Positions 1 to 8,579 of a stretch of 64,000 nucleotides of DNA are shown one piece after another; position 1 is the stretch's first letter; every line of letters starts with the position of its first letter. The stretch lies in the NCBI RefSeq assembly GCF_018141105.1, contig NZ_CP054839.1, forward strand, positions 6,451,411 through 6,515,410, read 5' to 3'. The DNA comes from Saccharopolyspora erythraea (GTDB lineage: Bacteria; Actinomycetota; Actinomycetes; Mycobacteriales; Pseudonocardiaceae). Under the pieces are notes generated by a model. That model made no database searches, was not told the origin of the DNA, and saw nothing but the letters and a program-made list of their open reading frames with translations. The translations under genes and the position numbers were made by a program.

Positions 1-593
1 CAGAACTTCGTCGACCACGCCTCGTTGAGCGCGCCCACGTCGCCGTAGCGCTCGCGCAGCCAGTCCCGGAAGGCCACCGCCGAGCCGTCGCAGTAGCAGG
101 CGCGGACGTGGCAGCCGTACTCGTTGCCGATGTGCCACAGCGCCAGCGCGGGGTGCTCGGCGTAGCGCTCGGCGAGCTCCTCGACGAGGCGGACCGCGTG
201 GTCGCGGTAGACCGGGCTCGACGGGCAGTACGCCTGCCGGGCGCCCGGCCACAGGACGGTGCCGTCGGCGCGTTGCGGAAGCGTTTCCGGGAACTTCCTG
301 GCGAGCCACGGCGGCGGAGAGGCGGTCATCGTCGCGACCGAAGCCGCGACACCACCCTCGGCGAGGTTGTCCAGGACCTGGTCGAACCACCCGAAGTCGA
401 AGTCACCGGGCCGCGGTTCCACCAGCGCCCAGCCGAAGATACCCACCGACACCAGGGAAACCCCGGCCTCGCGCATCAGCCGGATGTCCTCGCGCCACAC
501 CTCCCGCGGCCACTGCTCGGGGTTGTAGTCCCCTCCGTAGGCGATGGTGGCGATGCGCTCCCGGAATCGGCGGGCGGCCTGTGGTTCGGTCAC
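1..593 (-). CDS. GH42 beta-galactosidase, C-terminus cut by window edge
   Basis: N-terminal 197 residues of a glycoside hydrolase family 42 enzyme, expected to release terminal beta-galactose from oligosaccharides. The N-terminus carries YGGDYNPEQWP (residues 19-29), the family signature, and HIGNEYG has Glu158 as the expected acid/base. A CxC pair just after it (ACYCDG) fits the zinc-cysteine site of many GH42 enzymes. No signal peptide is visible, so it is probably cytoplasmic and acts on imported sugars. The GTG start at 593 overlaps the stop of the upstream permease in a GTGA arrangement, so translation is probably coupled. It is the last visible gene of the sugar-import operon and continues past base 1. 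The family call is firm; the natural substrate is not shown. Confidence 0.9.
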   Translation of the reverse strand, partial: MTEPQAARRFRERIATIAYGGDYNPEQWPREVWREDIRLMREAGVSLVSVGIFGWALVEPRPGDFDFGWFDQVLDNLAEGGVAASVATMTASPPPWLARKFPETLPQRADGTVLWPGARQAYCPSSPVYRDHAVRLVEELAERYAEHPALALWHIGNEYGCHVRACYCDGSAVAFRDWLRERYGDVGALNEAWSTKF

Positions 594-1429
594 GACTTGA
601 CGCTCCCTTCGGTGAGCCCGCCCTTCCAGTAGCGCTGCAGGAAGAGCATGGCGATCATCAGCGGTACGACCGAGACGAACGCGCCGCCCACCGTAAGCTG
701 GGTGAGCACCGCGTCGCGTTCGGAGGCGGTGGACCACGCCGCCAGTCCCAGCGGCAGCGAGTACAGGCTGCTGTCGGACAGCATCACCAGCGGCAGGAAG
801 TAGTTGGTCCAGATCGCGACGAACTGGAACAGGAACACGGTCACCAGCGCCGGTTTCATCAGCCGCAGCACGATCGTGTTGAAGATGCGGAACTCCCCCG
901 CCCCGTCGATGCGACCGGACTCCAGCAACTCGTCGGGGATCGCGGCGTCGGCGTAGATGCGCGCCAGGTACACCCCGAAGGGGCTGACCATGCTCGGCAG
1001 CAGCACGCTGGCGTAGGTGTTGGCCAGGCCCAGCGAGCTGAAGATGAGGTACAGCGGCAGCGCCAGCACGGTGAACGGGATCAGCACCCCGCCGAGCACC
1101 AGGTTGAACACCATTTCCCTGCCGCGGAAGGAGAACTTCGCGATGGCGTACCCGCACGCCGCCGACAGCCACGTCCCGGCCAGCGCGCCGACCCCGGCGT
1201 AGAGCAGGGTGTTGGCGACCCAGCGCAGGTAGATCCCGCCGTCGTGGCTGAAGAGCTGCCCGAGGTTGGTCCACAGCCTCGGTTCGGAGAACCACAGCCC
1301 GCTGGAGCCGTAGAGGCCGGTGGTCGTCTTCGTCGCCGCCACGGCCAGCCAGTACACCGGCAGCAGGAAGTACACCGCCGCGACCGCCAGCACGGCGGTC
1401 ACCAGGATCTTCGACGCGCGCTCCGGCAT
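590..1429 (-). CDS. carbohydrate ABC transporter permease (CUT1, MalG-like)
   Basis: Inner-membrane permease of 279 residues, the second of the pair in this importer. It has about six hydrophobic segments, with a first helix near residues 8-29. A conserved loop with ESGRIDGAGEFRIF matches the EAA loop of MalG/AraQ-type subunits, which contacts the ATPase. The ATG start at 1429 overlaps the stop of the first permease (ATGA), and its own stop overlaps the GH42 start, so three genes are tightly coupled. No ATP-binding subunit is visible in this operon. Actinobacterial CUT1 importers commonly share a distant MsiK-type ATPase; that this one does is inference. Confidence 0.93.
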   Translation of the reverse strand: MPERASKILVTAVLAVAAVYFLLPVYWLAVAATKTTTGLYGSSGLWFSEPRLWTNLGQLFSHDGGIYLRWVANTLLYAGVGALAGTWLSAACGYAIAKFSFRGREMVFNLVLGGVLIPFTVLALPLYLIFSSLGLANTYASVLLPSMVSPFGVYLARIYADAAIPDELLESGRIDGAGEFRIFNTIVLRLMKPALVTVFLFQFVAIWTNYFLPLVMLSDSSLYSLPLGLAAWSTASERDAVLTQLTVGGAFVSVVPLMIAMLFLQRYWKGGLTEGSVKS

Positions 1430-2319
1430 CACGCGCCCCTCCTTCCCACCAGCTTGAGGAACCCGAAGGAGAGCACGAAGCAGGTCACCGCGACGATGAT
1501 CGACTGCGCGGCGGCCAGCCCGTAGTCGTTGTTGGTGAACGCCTCGGCGTAGGCGCTCATGTTCGGGGTGTACTCGACGTCGATGTAGCCGCTGAGCGGC
1601 TTGAGCAGCAGCGGTTCGGTGAACAGTTGCAGCGTGCCGATGATGCTGAACACCGTGTTGAGCACCAGGGCCGGGCGGATCAGCGGCAGCTTGATCCGGA
1701 TCGCGATCTGCCACGCGTTGGCGCCGTCGATGCGCGCGGCCTCCCGCAGCGCGGGGTCGATGGCGTTGAGCTGGGCGATGATGACCAGCATGTTGTAGCC
1801 AGCGTAGGTCCAGGTGACGATGTTGGCGATGGACCACAGGATCGAACCCGACGACAGGAAGTCGACCGGGATTCCCAGTGCGCCGAACAGCTCCGAAACC
1901 GGGCTGATGCCCGGGGTGTAGAGGAAGCCCCACAGGATCGAGGCGATGACGCCGGGTACGCCGTAGGGCAGGAAGTAGGCGCTGCGGAAGAAGCCCTTCC
2001 AGCGGGCGGAGGCGGTGTCCAGCAGCAGAGCCAGCACCGTCGCACCGAGGATCATCACCGGCACCTGCACCACGCCGAACAGCAGGATGCGGCCGAACCC
2101 GGCGAGGAAACCGGGATCCTCCAGCGCCCACCGGTAGTTGGTCAGGCCGCCGAAGACGTTCTCGGCGCCGCCCAGGCCGAGCGGGCCGCTGCGGTGCACC
2201 ACCAGCAGGCTGCGGTACAGCGTGTAGAGCACCGGGGCGATGAAGAAGGCGAGGAACAGCAGGAGGAACGGGCCGACGAGGCCGGCGACGGCCAGTCTGG
2301 TCCCCTTGGTGCGGCGCAT
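1429..2319 (-). CDS. carbohydrate ABC transporter permease (CUT1, MalF-like)
   Basis: First inner-membrane permease of the importer, 296 residues, with an N-terminal helix (GPFLLLFLAFFIAP) and about six membrane spans. The EAA loop is visible as REAARIDGANAWQIA. The start is well placed behind AAAGGAG about five bases upstream. It lies 47 bases after the solute-binding gene and ends in a four-base overlap with the second permease. It should form the heterodimeric channel with that protein and receive sugar from the lipoprotein upstream. Confidence 0.93.
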   Translation of the reverse strand: MRRTKGTRLAVAGLVGPFLLLFLAFFIAPVLYTLYRSLLVVHRSGPLGLGGAENVFGGLTNYRWALEDPGFLAGFGRILLFGVVQVPVMILGATVLALLLDTASARWKGFFRSAYFLPYGVPGVIASILWGFLYTPGISPVSELFGALGIPVDFLSSGSILWSIANIVTWTYAGYNMLVIIAQLNAIDPALREAARIDGANAWQIAIRIKLPLIRPALVLNTVFSIIGTLQLFTEPLLLKPLSGYIDVEYTPNMSAYAEAFTNNDYGLAAAQSIIVAVTCFVLSFGFLKLVGRRGA

Positions 2320-2366
2320 GCGACTCCTTTGTCAGCGCTGCTCGCGGCCACCGCGAGCGGTGGCGG

Positions 2367-3692
2367 TCAGGACCGGTGGGGCAGCCCCTTCTTCTCCAGG
2401 TCGCGGATGATCTGCGCCTCGGCGTCGACCGCGATCTCGTGCAGGCTCCGCCCGCCCGAGGCCATTCCCTGCAGCTCGGCGTTGATGTGCTCCAGCGCCT
2501 GGTTCGTCGTCGGCAGCCACTTCCAGCTGTTGTCCACCGACTCGCTGGACTCGCGGAACACGTCGTTGATCCTCTGGCCGCCGAAGAAGCCGAACGCCTC
2601 GTCCATCGCCGGGACCCGGGAGAGGTCGGCGAGCGCCGGGAACCCCATGCCCTTGACGACGAGGTCGCTGACCGTGGCGGGATCGGTGTTGAGCCACAGC
2701 GCGAACTCCAGCGCCTGCGCCGGGAAGCGGCTGCCGCGCACCACGGAGGTGACCGACCCGCCGAGGTTGGTCGTGCGCACCGGCCCGGCCGCGTCCCACT
2801 GCGGCATCCGCGCCACCGCCCACTTGCCCGCCGTGTTCTCGGCGTTGCCCTCCAGCACCTCCGCGTGCCAGTGCGCACCGAGCAGGCTGACGATCCGGCC
2901 GTCCTGGACGCTCTTGTAGAAGGCGTTGCCGCTGTTGGGGATGGTGTCGACCAGGTCGCGGTCGATGAGCCGCTGCCAGAAGTCGGTGACCCGGTGGGTC
3001 GCCGGGTTGTCCACGTCGACCACCCACTGCCGCTCGTCGGCGCCGAACCAGATGGAGCCGGCCTGCCAGCACAGCGCGGACAGGACCTCGGAGTTGTTGG
3101 TGGGAAACGTCGTGAGGTAGGCGTCGTGCTCCCGCACCCGCTCGGCGACCCGCTCGAACTCCTCCCACGTCGCGGGCGGGGTCAGGCCCCATTCATCGAA
3201 GAGGTCCTTGCGGTAGAAGGTCGCGACCGGTCCTGATGCCTGCGGCACCGCGTAGACCCCGCCGCCGAAGCTGACCTGCTCGTAGGTCCAGTCGACGAAC
3301 TCGTGCCGGTGCGCGCTCACGCCGAGCGGGAGCAGGTCGACGAGGCCCCGGTTGAGCACCGCGTTCGGCAGCTCCATGAACTCGATCTGCACCAGATCGG
3401 GCACGGCCCCGGCTTCCAGCGCGGCGTAGAGCTTCGGGTACGCGCCGTCAGCCCCGGCGGGGACCTCGACGTAGTGCACCTGGATGTCCGGGCGCTGCCG
3501 GTTCCAGGTGGCGACGACCTCGTCCATGCCGGGCACCCACGCCCAGAACTCGAGCTCCACCGGTTGCCCCGGCATCGCCGGTCGTCCCGGCTGGGGAGCC
3601 GCCTGCTGCGTGCACCCGGCGGCGGCGAGCCCGGCAGCAGCGCCCGCGAACGCGCGAAAGCCTTGGCGCCTGGTCATCTTCGAGGTCCACAT
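2367..3692 (-). CDS. extracellular sugar-binding lipoprotein of ABC importer
   Basis: Solute-binding protein of 441 residues, family 1, for a CUT1 importer. The N-terminus has twin arginines (TRRQGF, residues 7-12), a hydrophobic stretch and a lipobox LAAAGC with Cys27. It is therefore probably a lipoprotein, perhaps Tat-exported. The mature part begins with a low-complexity linker and continues with a typical periplasmic-binding fold (VELEFWAW near the start). The start follows GGAG by about seven bases and only three bases separate it from the upstream aldolase gene. The ligand is unknown; the sialidase and beta-galactosidase nearby suggest a galactose- or sialic-acid-containing glycan fragment. 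Confidence 0.92.
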   Translation of the reverse strand: MWTSKMTRRQGFRAFAGAAAGLAAAGCTQQAAPQPGRPAMPGQPVELEFWAWVPGMDEVVATWNRQRPDIQVHYVEVPAGADGAYPKLYAALEAGAVPDLVQIEFMELPNAVLNRGLVDLLPLGVSAHRHEFVDWTYEQVSFGGGVYAVPQASGPVATFYRKDLFDEWGLTPPATWEEFERVAERVREHDAYLTTFPTNNSEVLSALCWQAGSIWFGADERQWVVDVDNPATHRVTDFWQRLIDRDLVDTIPNSGNAFYKSVQDGRIVSLLGAHWHAEVLEGNAENTAGKWAVARMPQWDAAGPVRTTNLGGSVTSVVRGSRFPAQALEFALWLNTDPATVSDLVVKGMGFPALADLSRVPAMDEAFGFFGGQRINDVFRESSESVDNSWKWLPTTNQALEHINAELQGMASGGRSLHEIAVDAEAQIIRDLEKKGLPHRS

Positions 3693-3695
3693 AGG

Positions 3696-4643
3696 TCACT
3701 CCGGCAGTAAGGCGGCCTCGACCAGGAACCGCCGCACCTCGGCGCGTTCGGCCTCGTCAAGCGGGATCATCGGGACGCTGGTCGTGCCGTGCTCGATCAC
3801 TCCCCTGGCCACCAGCGCCTCCTTGAACGCCCCGATCGCCGAGGAGTACCGGCTCATCGGACGCCGCATCCCCACCTTGATCAGGTGGAACAGCCTGCGC
3901 AGCCGCACCTGCTCGGACTCGGCCAGTACCCAGTCACCGGAGGCGGCCGCCCGGTGCAGCCGCAGGTAGCCGTCCGGGTCGACGTTGCCGAGCCCGGGCA
4001 CCAGGCCGTGCGCACCGAGCCGGAGCCCGGTGTCGGCCATCGTCTCCGAGCCGCTGAACACGAGGAACCGGTCGGTGTCCACGGTCTCCAGGACGGTGCG
4101 GATGCCGTCGAGGTCGTCGCTGGAGTCCTTGAGCCCGGCGAGCGTGCCGTCCTCGGCGAGCTCGGCGACGGTGTCCGGGGCGAGCTTCGTGCCGACCGAC
4201 ACCGGGATGTCGTAGGCCAGCAGCGGCAGGTCGACCGCCGACCGGATCCGGCGGAAGTGCACCGCGATCTCGGCCGGATGGGTCGGCACGTAGAAGGGCG
4301 CGGTCGCGACCAGGGCGTCCGCGCCGTGGCGCCGCGCGGAGCGGGCCTGCTCGACGACCCGCGGCGTCGCGGTGTCGATGACTCCCGCCAGCACCGGAAC
4401 CTCTCCCGCGCTGACCCCGGCCACGACTTCGAGGACGCGGTGGCGCGTGCTGTCCGGCAGGTAGCCGGCCTCGCCGGTCGAGCCGGTGACGAACAGGCCG
4501 TGGACGCCCGCGCCGAGCAGGTGCCCGGTCAGCTTCTCCAGCGACGGCACGTCCAGCTCCCGTTCCGGGGTCAGCGGCGTGCACAGCGGCGGGACGACCC
4601 CGCCGGCGATCGGGACCTCGGCTTGCGGACCGGGCTGGACCAT
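3696..4643 (-). CDS. DapA/NanA-family lyase (N-acetylneuraminate lyase or related)
   Basis: Class I aldolase of the dihydrodipicolinate synthase superfamily, 315 residues. The carboxylate-binding motif GSTGE is at residues 54-58, the active-site tyrosine is Tyr144 (AYDIP), and the Schiff-base lysine is Lys172 (GLKDSS). True DapA enzymes are usually part of lysine genes. Here the gene heads a sugar-import operon divergent from a sialidase, so sialic acid lyase or another 2-keto-acid lyase is more likely. The start at 4643 has GAGGAG six bases upstream. Substrate specificity cannot be fixed by eye; 2-keto-3-deoxy-sugar aldolase activity is an alternative. Confidence 0.85.
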   Translation of the reverse strand: MVQPGPQAEVPIAGGVVPPLCTPLTPERELDVPSLEKLTGHLLGAGVHGLFVTGSTGEAGYLPDSTRHRVLEVVAGVSAGEVPVLAGVIDTATPRVVEQARSARRHGADALVATAPFYVPTHPAEIAVHFRRIRSAVDLPLLAYDIPVSVGTKLAPDTVAELAEDGTLAGLKDSSDDLDGIRTVLETVDTDRFLVFSGSETMADTGLRLGAHGLVPGLGNVDPDGYLRLHRAAASGDWVLAESEQVRLRRLFHLIKVGMRRPMSRYSSAIGAFKEALVARGVIEHGTTSVPMIPLDEAERAEVRRFLVEAALLPE

Positions 4644-4821
4644 TGCGCTCCTCGGACTGGGTGGTCGATTCGACCGTTGTGGGCATCACACGTGGGACGT
4701 AGGATGTCTGGCGATGTGTGCAAGCTAGCGGGCGGGCCGGGCGATGACAAGTGGTCGCCGGAACCGGGACGCGAGTGACCGCACCGTCGAACATCCGGCG
4801 TCAGAAGGGTTTTCGGCGTCC

Positions 4822-6753
4822 ATGAACCGTTTCCGCCCCGCTCGATCGTCCGCGAACTCCCGACCGGAGCCCGCCGCTTCCCGACCGCGCGCCGCGCACC
4901 GGCTGCGGGTGCTCGCGGCGGCCGTCGTGACCGCGAGCAGCGTCCTGGCTCCATCCGCCCACGCCGCCGGTCCACCCAGCGGCTCAGCGGGCTTCACCGA
5001 ACAGACGCTCTATGCCAGGGGGCAGGCCGGTTACGCCTGCTTCCGGATCCCGGCCATCGTCCGGACCACCGCCGCCACGCTGCTGGCCTTCGCTGAGGCA
5101 CGGCGCAACGACTGCGGCGACGACGGTGACGTGGACCTGGTCGTGCGCCGCTCCACCGACGGCGGCGGCACCTGGGGTCCGGTCCAGCTCGTCGGCGACA
5201 ACGGGCCCAACACCTTCGGCAACCCGGTGCCGATCGTGGACTCCGCGACCGGCCGCGTCGTCCTCGTCACCACGCACAACCCCGGCGACGTCGACCGCGA
5301 CCGCACCGTCCACGTCCAGCACAGCGACGACGACGGCCGGACCTGGAGCGCGCCCCGGGACATCACCACGCAGGTCAAGGACCCGGCGTGGGACCGCTGG
5401 TACGCGACCGGGCCGATGCACGGCATCCAGCTCACCCGCGGCGAGCACGCGGGACGGCTCGTGGTGGGCGCGTCGCACGAGTCGGCCGACGAGCGCCAGG
5501 TGGGCGGCCACCTCATCTACAGCGACGACGGCGGGCTCAACTGGCGGGTGGGCGCCAACGCCGAGCACCGGCCCGACACCATCAAGCCGCAGGAGATGAG
5601 CGTGGTGGAACTGGTCGACGGCCGCGTGTACGCCGCGGCCCGCGACCAGGGCGGCACCGATCCCGGGCACCGCGCCTTCGCCGTCTCCGCCGACGGCGGC
5701 GAGACGTTCGAGGAGCCGTTCCGCACGATCCCCGAGCTCCAGACCCCGATCATCCAGGGCTCGGCGCTGCGCTGGCGGGCCGTCGACGAGGGCGACGCAG
5801 GAAACCGCATCCTGTTCTCCGCACCCGCCCACCCGGCCGGCCGCGAAGCCATGAGCATCCGCTCGTCCTACGACGAGGGCACGAGCTGGGAAAGCTGGCA
5901 GGACGGCAGGATCGTCCACTGGGGACCGTCCGGGTACTCCGACCTCACCGGGATCGACCAGGACACGATCGGCCTGCTCTACGAGCGCGGCACGGGAAAT
6001 CCGTACGAGGAGATCGTGCTCGCACGCTTCGGCGAGGCGTACCTGGAGGAGCCCAACGGCACACCGCCGAACTTCCCGGAGCCGCCCGCGCCGGGTCCGA
6101 CGACCCCGGACGTGTCGAAGAATGCGCACACGGCATACGTGCGCGGAGCGCCCCACCTGACCGAGGGCCGGTTCGGATCGGCGATGGCGGCGGCAGGCGG
6201 GCAGCACGTGCACGTCCCGCTCACCGAGGCGCTCGACCTGCGCTCCGACGACTTCACCGTCACGGCGTGGTTCTCCTACGACCAGACCGCCGGCGCGCAC
6301 ACCCTCCTCTGGGCCTACCGGATGGGTTCGGAGAACACCCCGCAACTGTGGCTGCGCGCCGAGCCGCAGAGCAACCGCATCCGCGCGCACCTGGCGGCCG
6401 AAGAGGGGCACGCCACCATCGCCTCGACGTCGGCGTTCAACGACGGGCGCTGGCACCACGTGGTCCTGCGGCGCGGCGGCGGGCGGTTCCGGATGCTCGT
6501 CGACGGTGCCGAGGTCGCCGGCGCGACGGCTCCGCTCGGCTCGGTTTCGGCCGGTGGCTCCGAGTTCGGGATCGACGGCGTCCACATCGGACAGCGGGTG
6601 GACGGCGCCGACCGCTGGCACGGCGCGCTGGACGAGATCCGGGTCTACCGGCGGGCGCTGCCGCAGACCCAGCTCGACGCGATCCGGACGGCGAACCGCC
6701 CGATCGGCGCGGGCCTGGAACTGCGGCTGCCGCTCGACGGGGTGGACCGATGA
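4822..6753 (+). CDS. secreted exo-alpha-sialidase with C-terminal LamG-like domain
   Basis: Sialidase (GH33 type) that should release terminal sialic acid outside the cell. It has 643 residues from the ATG at 4822, chosen because it sits at the signal peptide with AGAAGGG upstream; an in-frame ATG at 4744 would add 26 unlikely residues. A long basic signal peptide ends near AHA (about residue 48). The catalytic domain shows FRIP (residues 74-77) and several Asp boxes: STDGGGTW, SDDDGRTW, SDDGGLNW, SADGGETF and SYDEGTSW. After a proline-rich linker near residue 435, a concanavalin/LamG-like domain runs to the end (DDFTVTAWFSY, RWHHVVL). It is divergent from the importer operon, and its stop overlaps the next gene. 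Confidence 0.92.
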   Translation: MNRFRPARSSANSRPEPAASRPRAAHRLRVLAAAVVTASSVLAPSAHAAGPPSGSAGFTEQTLYARGQAGYACFRIPAIVRTTAATLLAFAEARRNDCGDDGDVDLVVRRSTDGGGTWGPVQLVGDNGPNTFGNPVPIVDSATGRVVLVTTHNPGDVDRDRTVHVQHSDDDGRTWSAPRDITTQVKDPAWDRWYATGPMHGIQLTRGEHAGRLVVGASHESADERQVGGHLIYSDDGGLNWRVGANAEHRPDTIKPQEMSVVELVDGRVYAAARDQGGTDPGHRAFAVSADGGETFEEPFRTIPELQTPIIQGSALRWRAVDEGDAGNRILFSAPAHPAGREAMSIRSSYDEGTSWESWQDGRIVHWGPSGYSDLTGIDQDTIGLLYERGTGNPYEEIVLARFGEAYLEEPNGTPPNFPEPPAPGPTTPDVSKNAHTAYVRGAPHLTEGRFGSAMAAAGGQHVHVPLTEALDLRSDDFTVTAWFSYDQTAGAHTLLWAYRMGSENTPQLWLRAEPQSNRIRAHLAAEEGHATIASTSAFNDGRWHHVVLRRGGGRFRMLVDGAEVAGATAPLGSVSAGGSEFGIDGVHIGQRVDGADRWHGALDEIRVYRRALPQTQLDAIRTANRPIGAGLELRLPLDGVDR

Positions 6754-7487
6754 ACACCGCCGCGTCCGGATGCGCGGTCGTCACGGGTGCCGCGTCCGGT
6801 ATCGGCGCGGCCGTCCTGCGGTGCTTCGCCGAGGCGGGACATCCGGTGCTGGGCGTGGATGTCGACGACTCCGGACGGCGGCTGGCCGATGAGCTGGCCG
6901 CCGCCGGTGCCGAAGCCGAGTGGATCACCGGCGACGTGGCTGCCGAGGAGACGTGGCAGCGGGTGGCCGAACGGACTCCGCGCATGCACGTCTTGGTCAG
7001 CAACGCCTACGCGGTCGCGGTGAAGCCGGTGCACGAGACGACTCCTGAGGAGTGGCGTCGCCAGCTCGCGGTGAACCTCGACGCCGCGTACCTGGGTTTC
7101 CGGGCGTGCCTGCCCGCCCTGCGGAAAGGCGGCGGCAGCGTCGTGCTGGTGTCGTCGGTGCACGCGCACGCCGGCATCCCCGGACATGCGGCGTACGCGG
7201 CGAGTAAGGGCGCGCTGCTATCGCTGACCGGTCAGCTCGCCGTCGACTACGGGCCCGGGATTCGGGTCAACTGCGTCCTGCCGGGTCCGATCGCGACCGC
7301 CGCGTGGGACCGGGTCGACGCCGAGGGGCGCGAGCGGAGCGCGGCGAGCACCGTCCTGGGCAGGCTCGGCGACCCGGCCGAGGTCGCCGCCGCCGTGCAC
7401 TTCCTGGCCTCCGCGCAGGCGTCCTACATCACCGGGAGCAGCCTGCTGGTCGACGGCGGCTGGACGGTTCGCAAGGACTCAGCCTGA
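6750..7487 (+). CDS. short-chain dehydrogenase/reductase
   Basis: NAD(P)-dependent oxidoreductase of the classical SDR family, 245 residues. The cofactor motif TGAASGIG is at residues 12-19, with catalytic Ser135 or Ser136, Tyr149 and Lys153 (YAASK). The usual NNAG is replaced by SNAY. The ATG at 6750 overlaps the sialidase stop (ATGA), so the two are co-translated. A role in oxidising a sugar released by the sialidase or galactosidase is plausible but inferred. Its end overlaps the convergent NTF2-like gene by nine bases. Confidence 0.9.
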   Translation: MNTAASGCAVVTGAASGIGAAVLRCFAEAGHPVLGVDVDDSGRRLADELAAAGAEAEWITGDVAAEETWQRVAERTPRMHVLVSNAYAVAVKPVHETTPEEWRRQLAVNLDAAYLGFRACLPALRKGGGSVVLVSSVHAHAGIPGHAAYAASKGALLSLTGQLAVDYGPGIRVNCVLPGPIATAAWDRVDAEGRERSAASTVLGRLGDPAEVAAAVHFLASAQASYITGSSLLVDGGWTVRKDSA

Positions 7488-7919
7488 GCACGCCCTCGCG
7501 ATCGCCGAGGTGTCCCAGTAGAACGGGCGCACCTCGGCGAGCCTGCGGTCGCGGAACCGGATGTGCTGGAGGATGGGGAACTCCAGCTCGGTGCCCGTGG
7601 CCCTGGCGCGTGCCCGGATCCGGCTGAGCACGACCACGGTCGAGTCGCCGAACCAGTAGTCCTGCTCGCCGATGTCGAAGCGCTCCCACGTCCGGCTCAT
7701 GGTGGCCATGAAGCGCTCCAGGCCGTCGTGGCCGCGCCAGGTCCCCGAGTACGGCAGGCCCGGGTCCTGGTGCAGGATCACGTCCGGGTCGAGGTGCCGG
7801 GCTACTCCGGAGAAGTCGGCCCCGCCGGGGCCGCCGGCGGCGAGGTAGGCGGCCTCGGCCGCGTAGAAGTCCTCCAGAGCGGCGGAAAGCCGGTCGGTCT
7901 CGGCGGTTCGTGTGGTCAT
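7479..7919 (-). CDS. SnoaL/NTF2-like protein
   Basis: Small protein of 146 residues with the cone-shaped NTF2-like fold suggested by an N-terminal helix (ALEDFYAAEAAY), then HLDPDVILHQDPG and a GHDGLERFM segment, as in SnoaL-like domains. Members include isomerases, hydrolases and ligand binders, so no reaction can be assigned. The start at 7919 is preceded by GAGGA; threonine-rich upstream codons in the same frame are rejected as coding because they lack a ribosome site. It converges on the SDR gene with a short overlap. Confidence 0.75.
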   Translation of the reverse strand: MTTRTAETDRLSAALEDFYAAEAAYLAAGGPGGADFSGVARHLDPDVILHQDPGLPYSGTWRGHDGLERFMATMSRTWERFDIGEQDYWFGDSTVVVLSRIRARARATGTELEFPILQHIRFRDRRLAEVRPFYWDTSAIARACSG

Positions 7920-8051
7920 CGTCGTCGTCCTCGTGGTCGTGCGTTTCGCGGTACCACTCGAGTCAATCCGCGCCGGGTACCGAAACCTAGCGGCTTTCGG
8001 ACATCGCGCTGTGGAACGAAAACCGCTGGACAGCGCCCGAACAATGTCCGC

Positions 8052-8567
8052 ATGGGCATCTCCCCCGCAGTCGGCGGGCAACGCCGCATCACCGCCACCC
8101 CGGTCGACGATCCGGTCTCGGCGGTCGTGCTGCGCACCTACATCGACGAGCTGGCCAGCCGGTACTACGGGCGGCAGGCCACAGCCGAGGAGATCGACCG
8201 CGCCCTGGCCGAGGACCCCAGCGACGACCTGCGCCCGCCGCACGGGGCGTTCCTGGTCGCGTGGGACGGCGACTCATCGGTCGGCTGCGTCGGCGTCCGG
8301 CTGCTGTCGGCGGAGGTCGCCGAGATCAAGCGCATGTACGTCGCCCCGCGGGTGCGCGGCCGGGGCTGGGGCGGGCGGCTGCTGGGTGCGGCCGAGGAGC
8401 ACGCCCGGTCGATCGGGGCGTCACTGCTCCGGCTCGACACCCGCGCCGACCTCGTCGAGGCACGCGGGCTCTACGCCAAGCACGGCTTCGCCGAGATCCC
8501 CGCATACGCGCGGCGCAAGTACGCCGACCACTGGTTCGAGAAGCGGATCGCGGCGGAGCACGTCTGA
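8052..8567 (+). CDS. GNAT family N-acetyltransferase
   Basis: Acetyl-CoA-dependent acetyltransferase of 171 residues. The core shows VAEIKRMYVAPRVRGRGWGG, which contains the acetyl-CoA pyrophosphate loop RGRGWG, followed by LLGAAEEHARSIG and a C-terminal YAKHGFAEIP. The ATG at 8052 was chosen because the domain begins shortly after; no strong ribosome site is visible. It is divergent from the NTF2-like gene across about 130 bases. The substrate is unknown. Confidence 0.85.
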   Translation: MGISPAVGGQRRITATPVDDPVSAVVLRTYIDELASRYYGRQATAEEIDRALAEDPSDDLRPPHGAFLVAWDGDSSVGCVGVRLLSAEVAEIKRMYVAPRVRGRGWGGRLLGAAEEHARSIGASLLRLDTRADLVEARGLYAKHGFAEIPAYARRKYADHWFEKRIAAEHV

Positions 8568-8579
8568 GACACCGCCCCG

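Noticed and set aside
590-2878. Long minus-strand frame of 762 codons covering the permease region
   Set aside because: Only its last 279 codons are the real permease; the rest is Arg/Ala-rich and lies out of frame behind the first permease and binding-protein genes.
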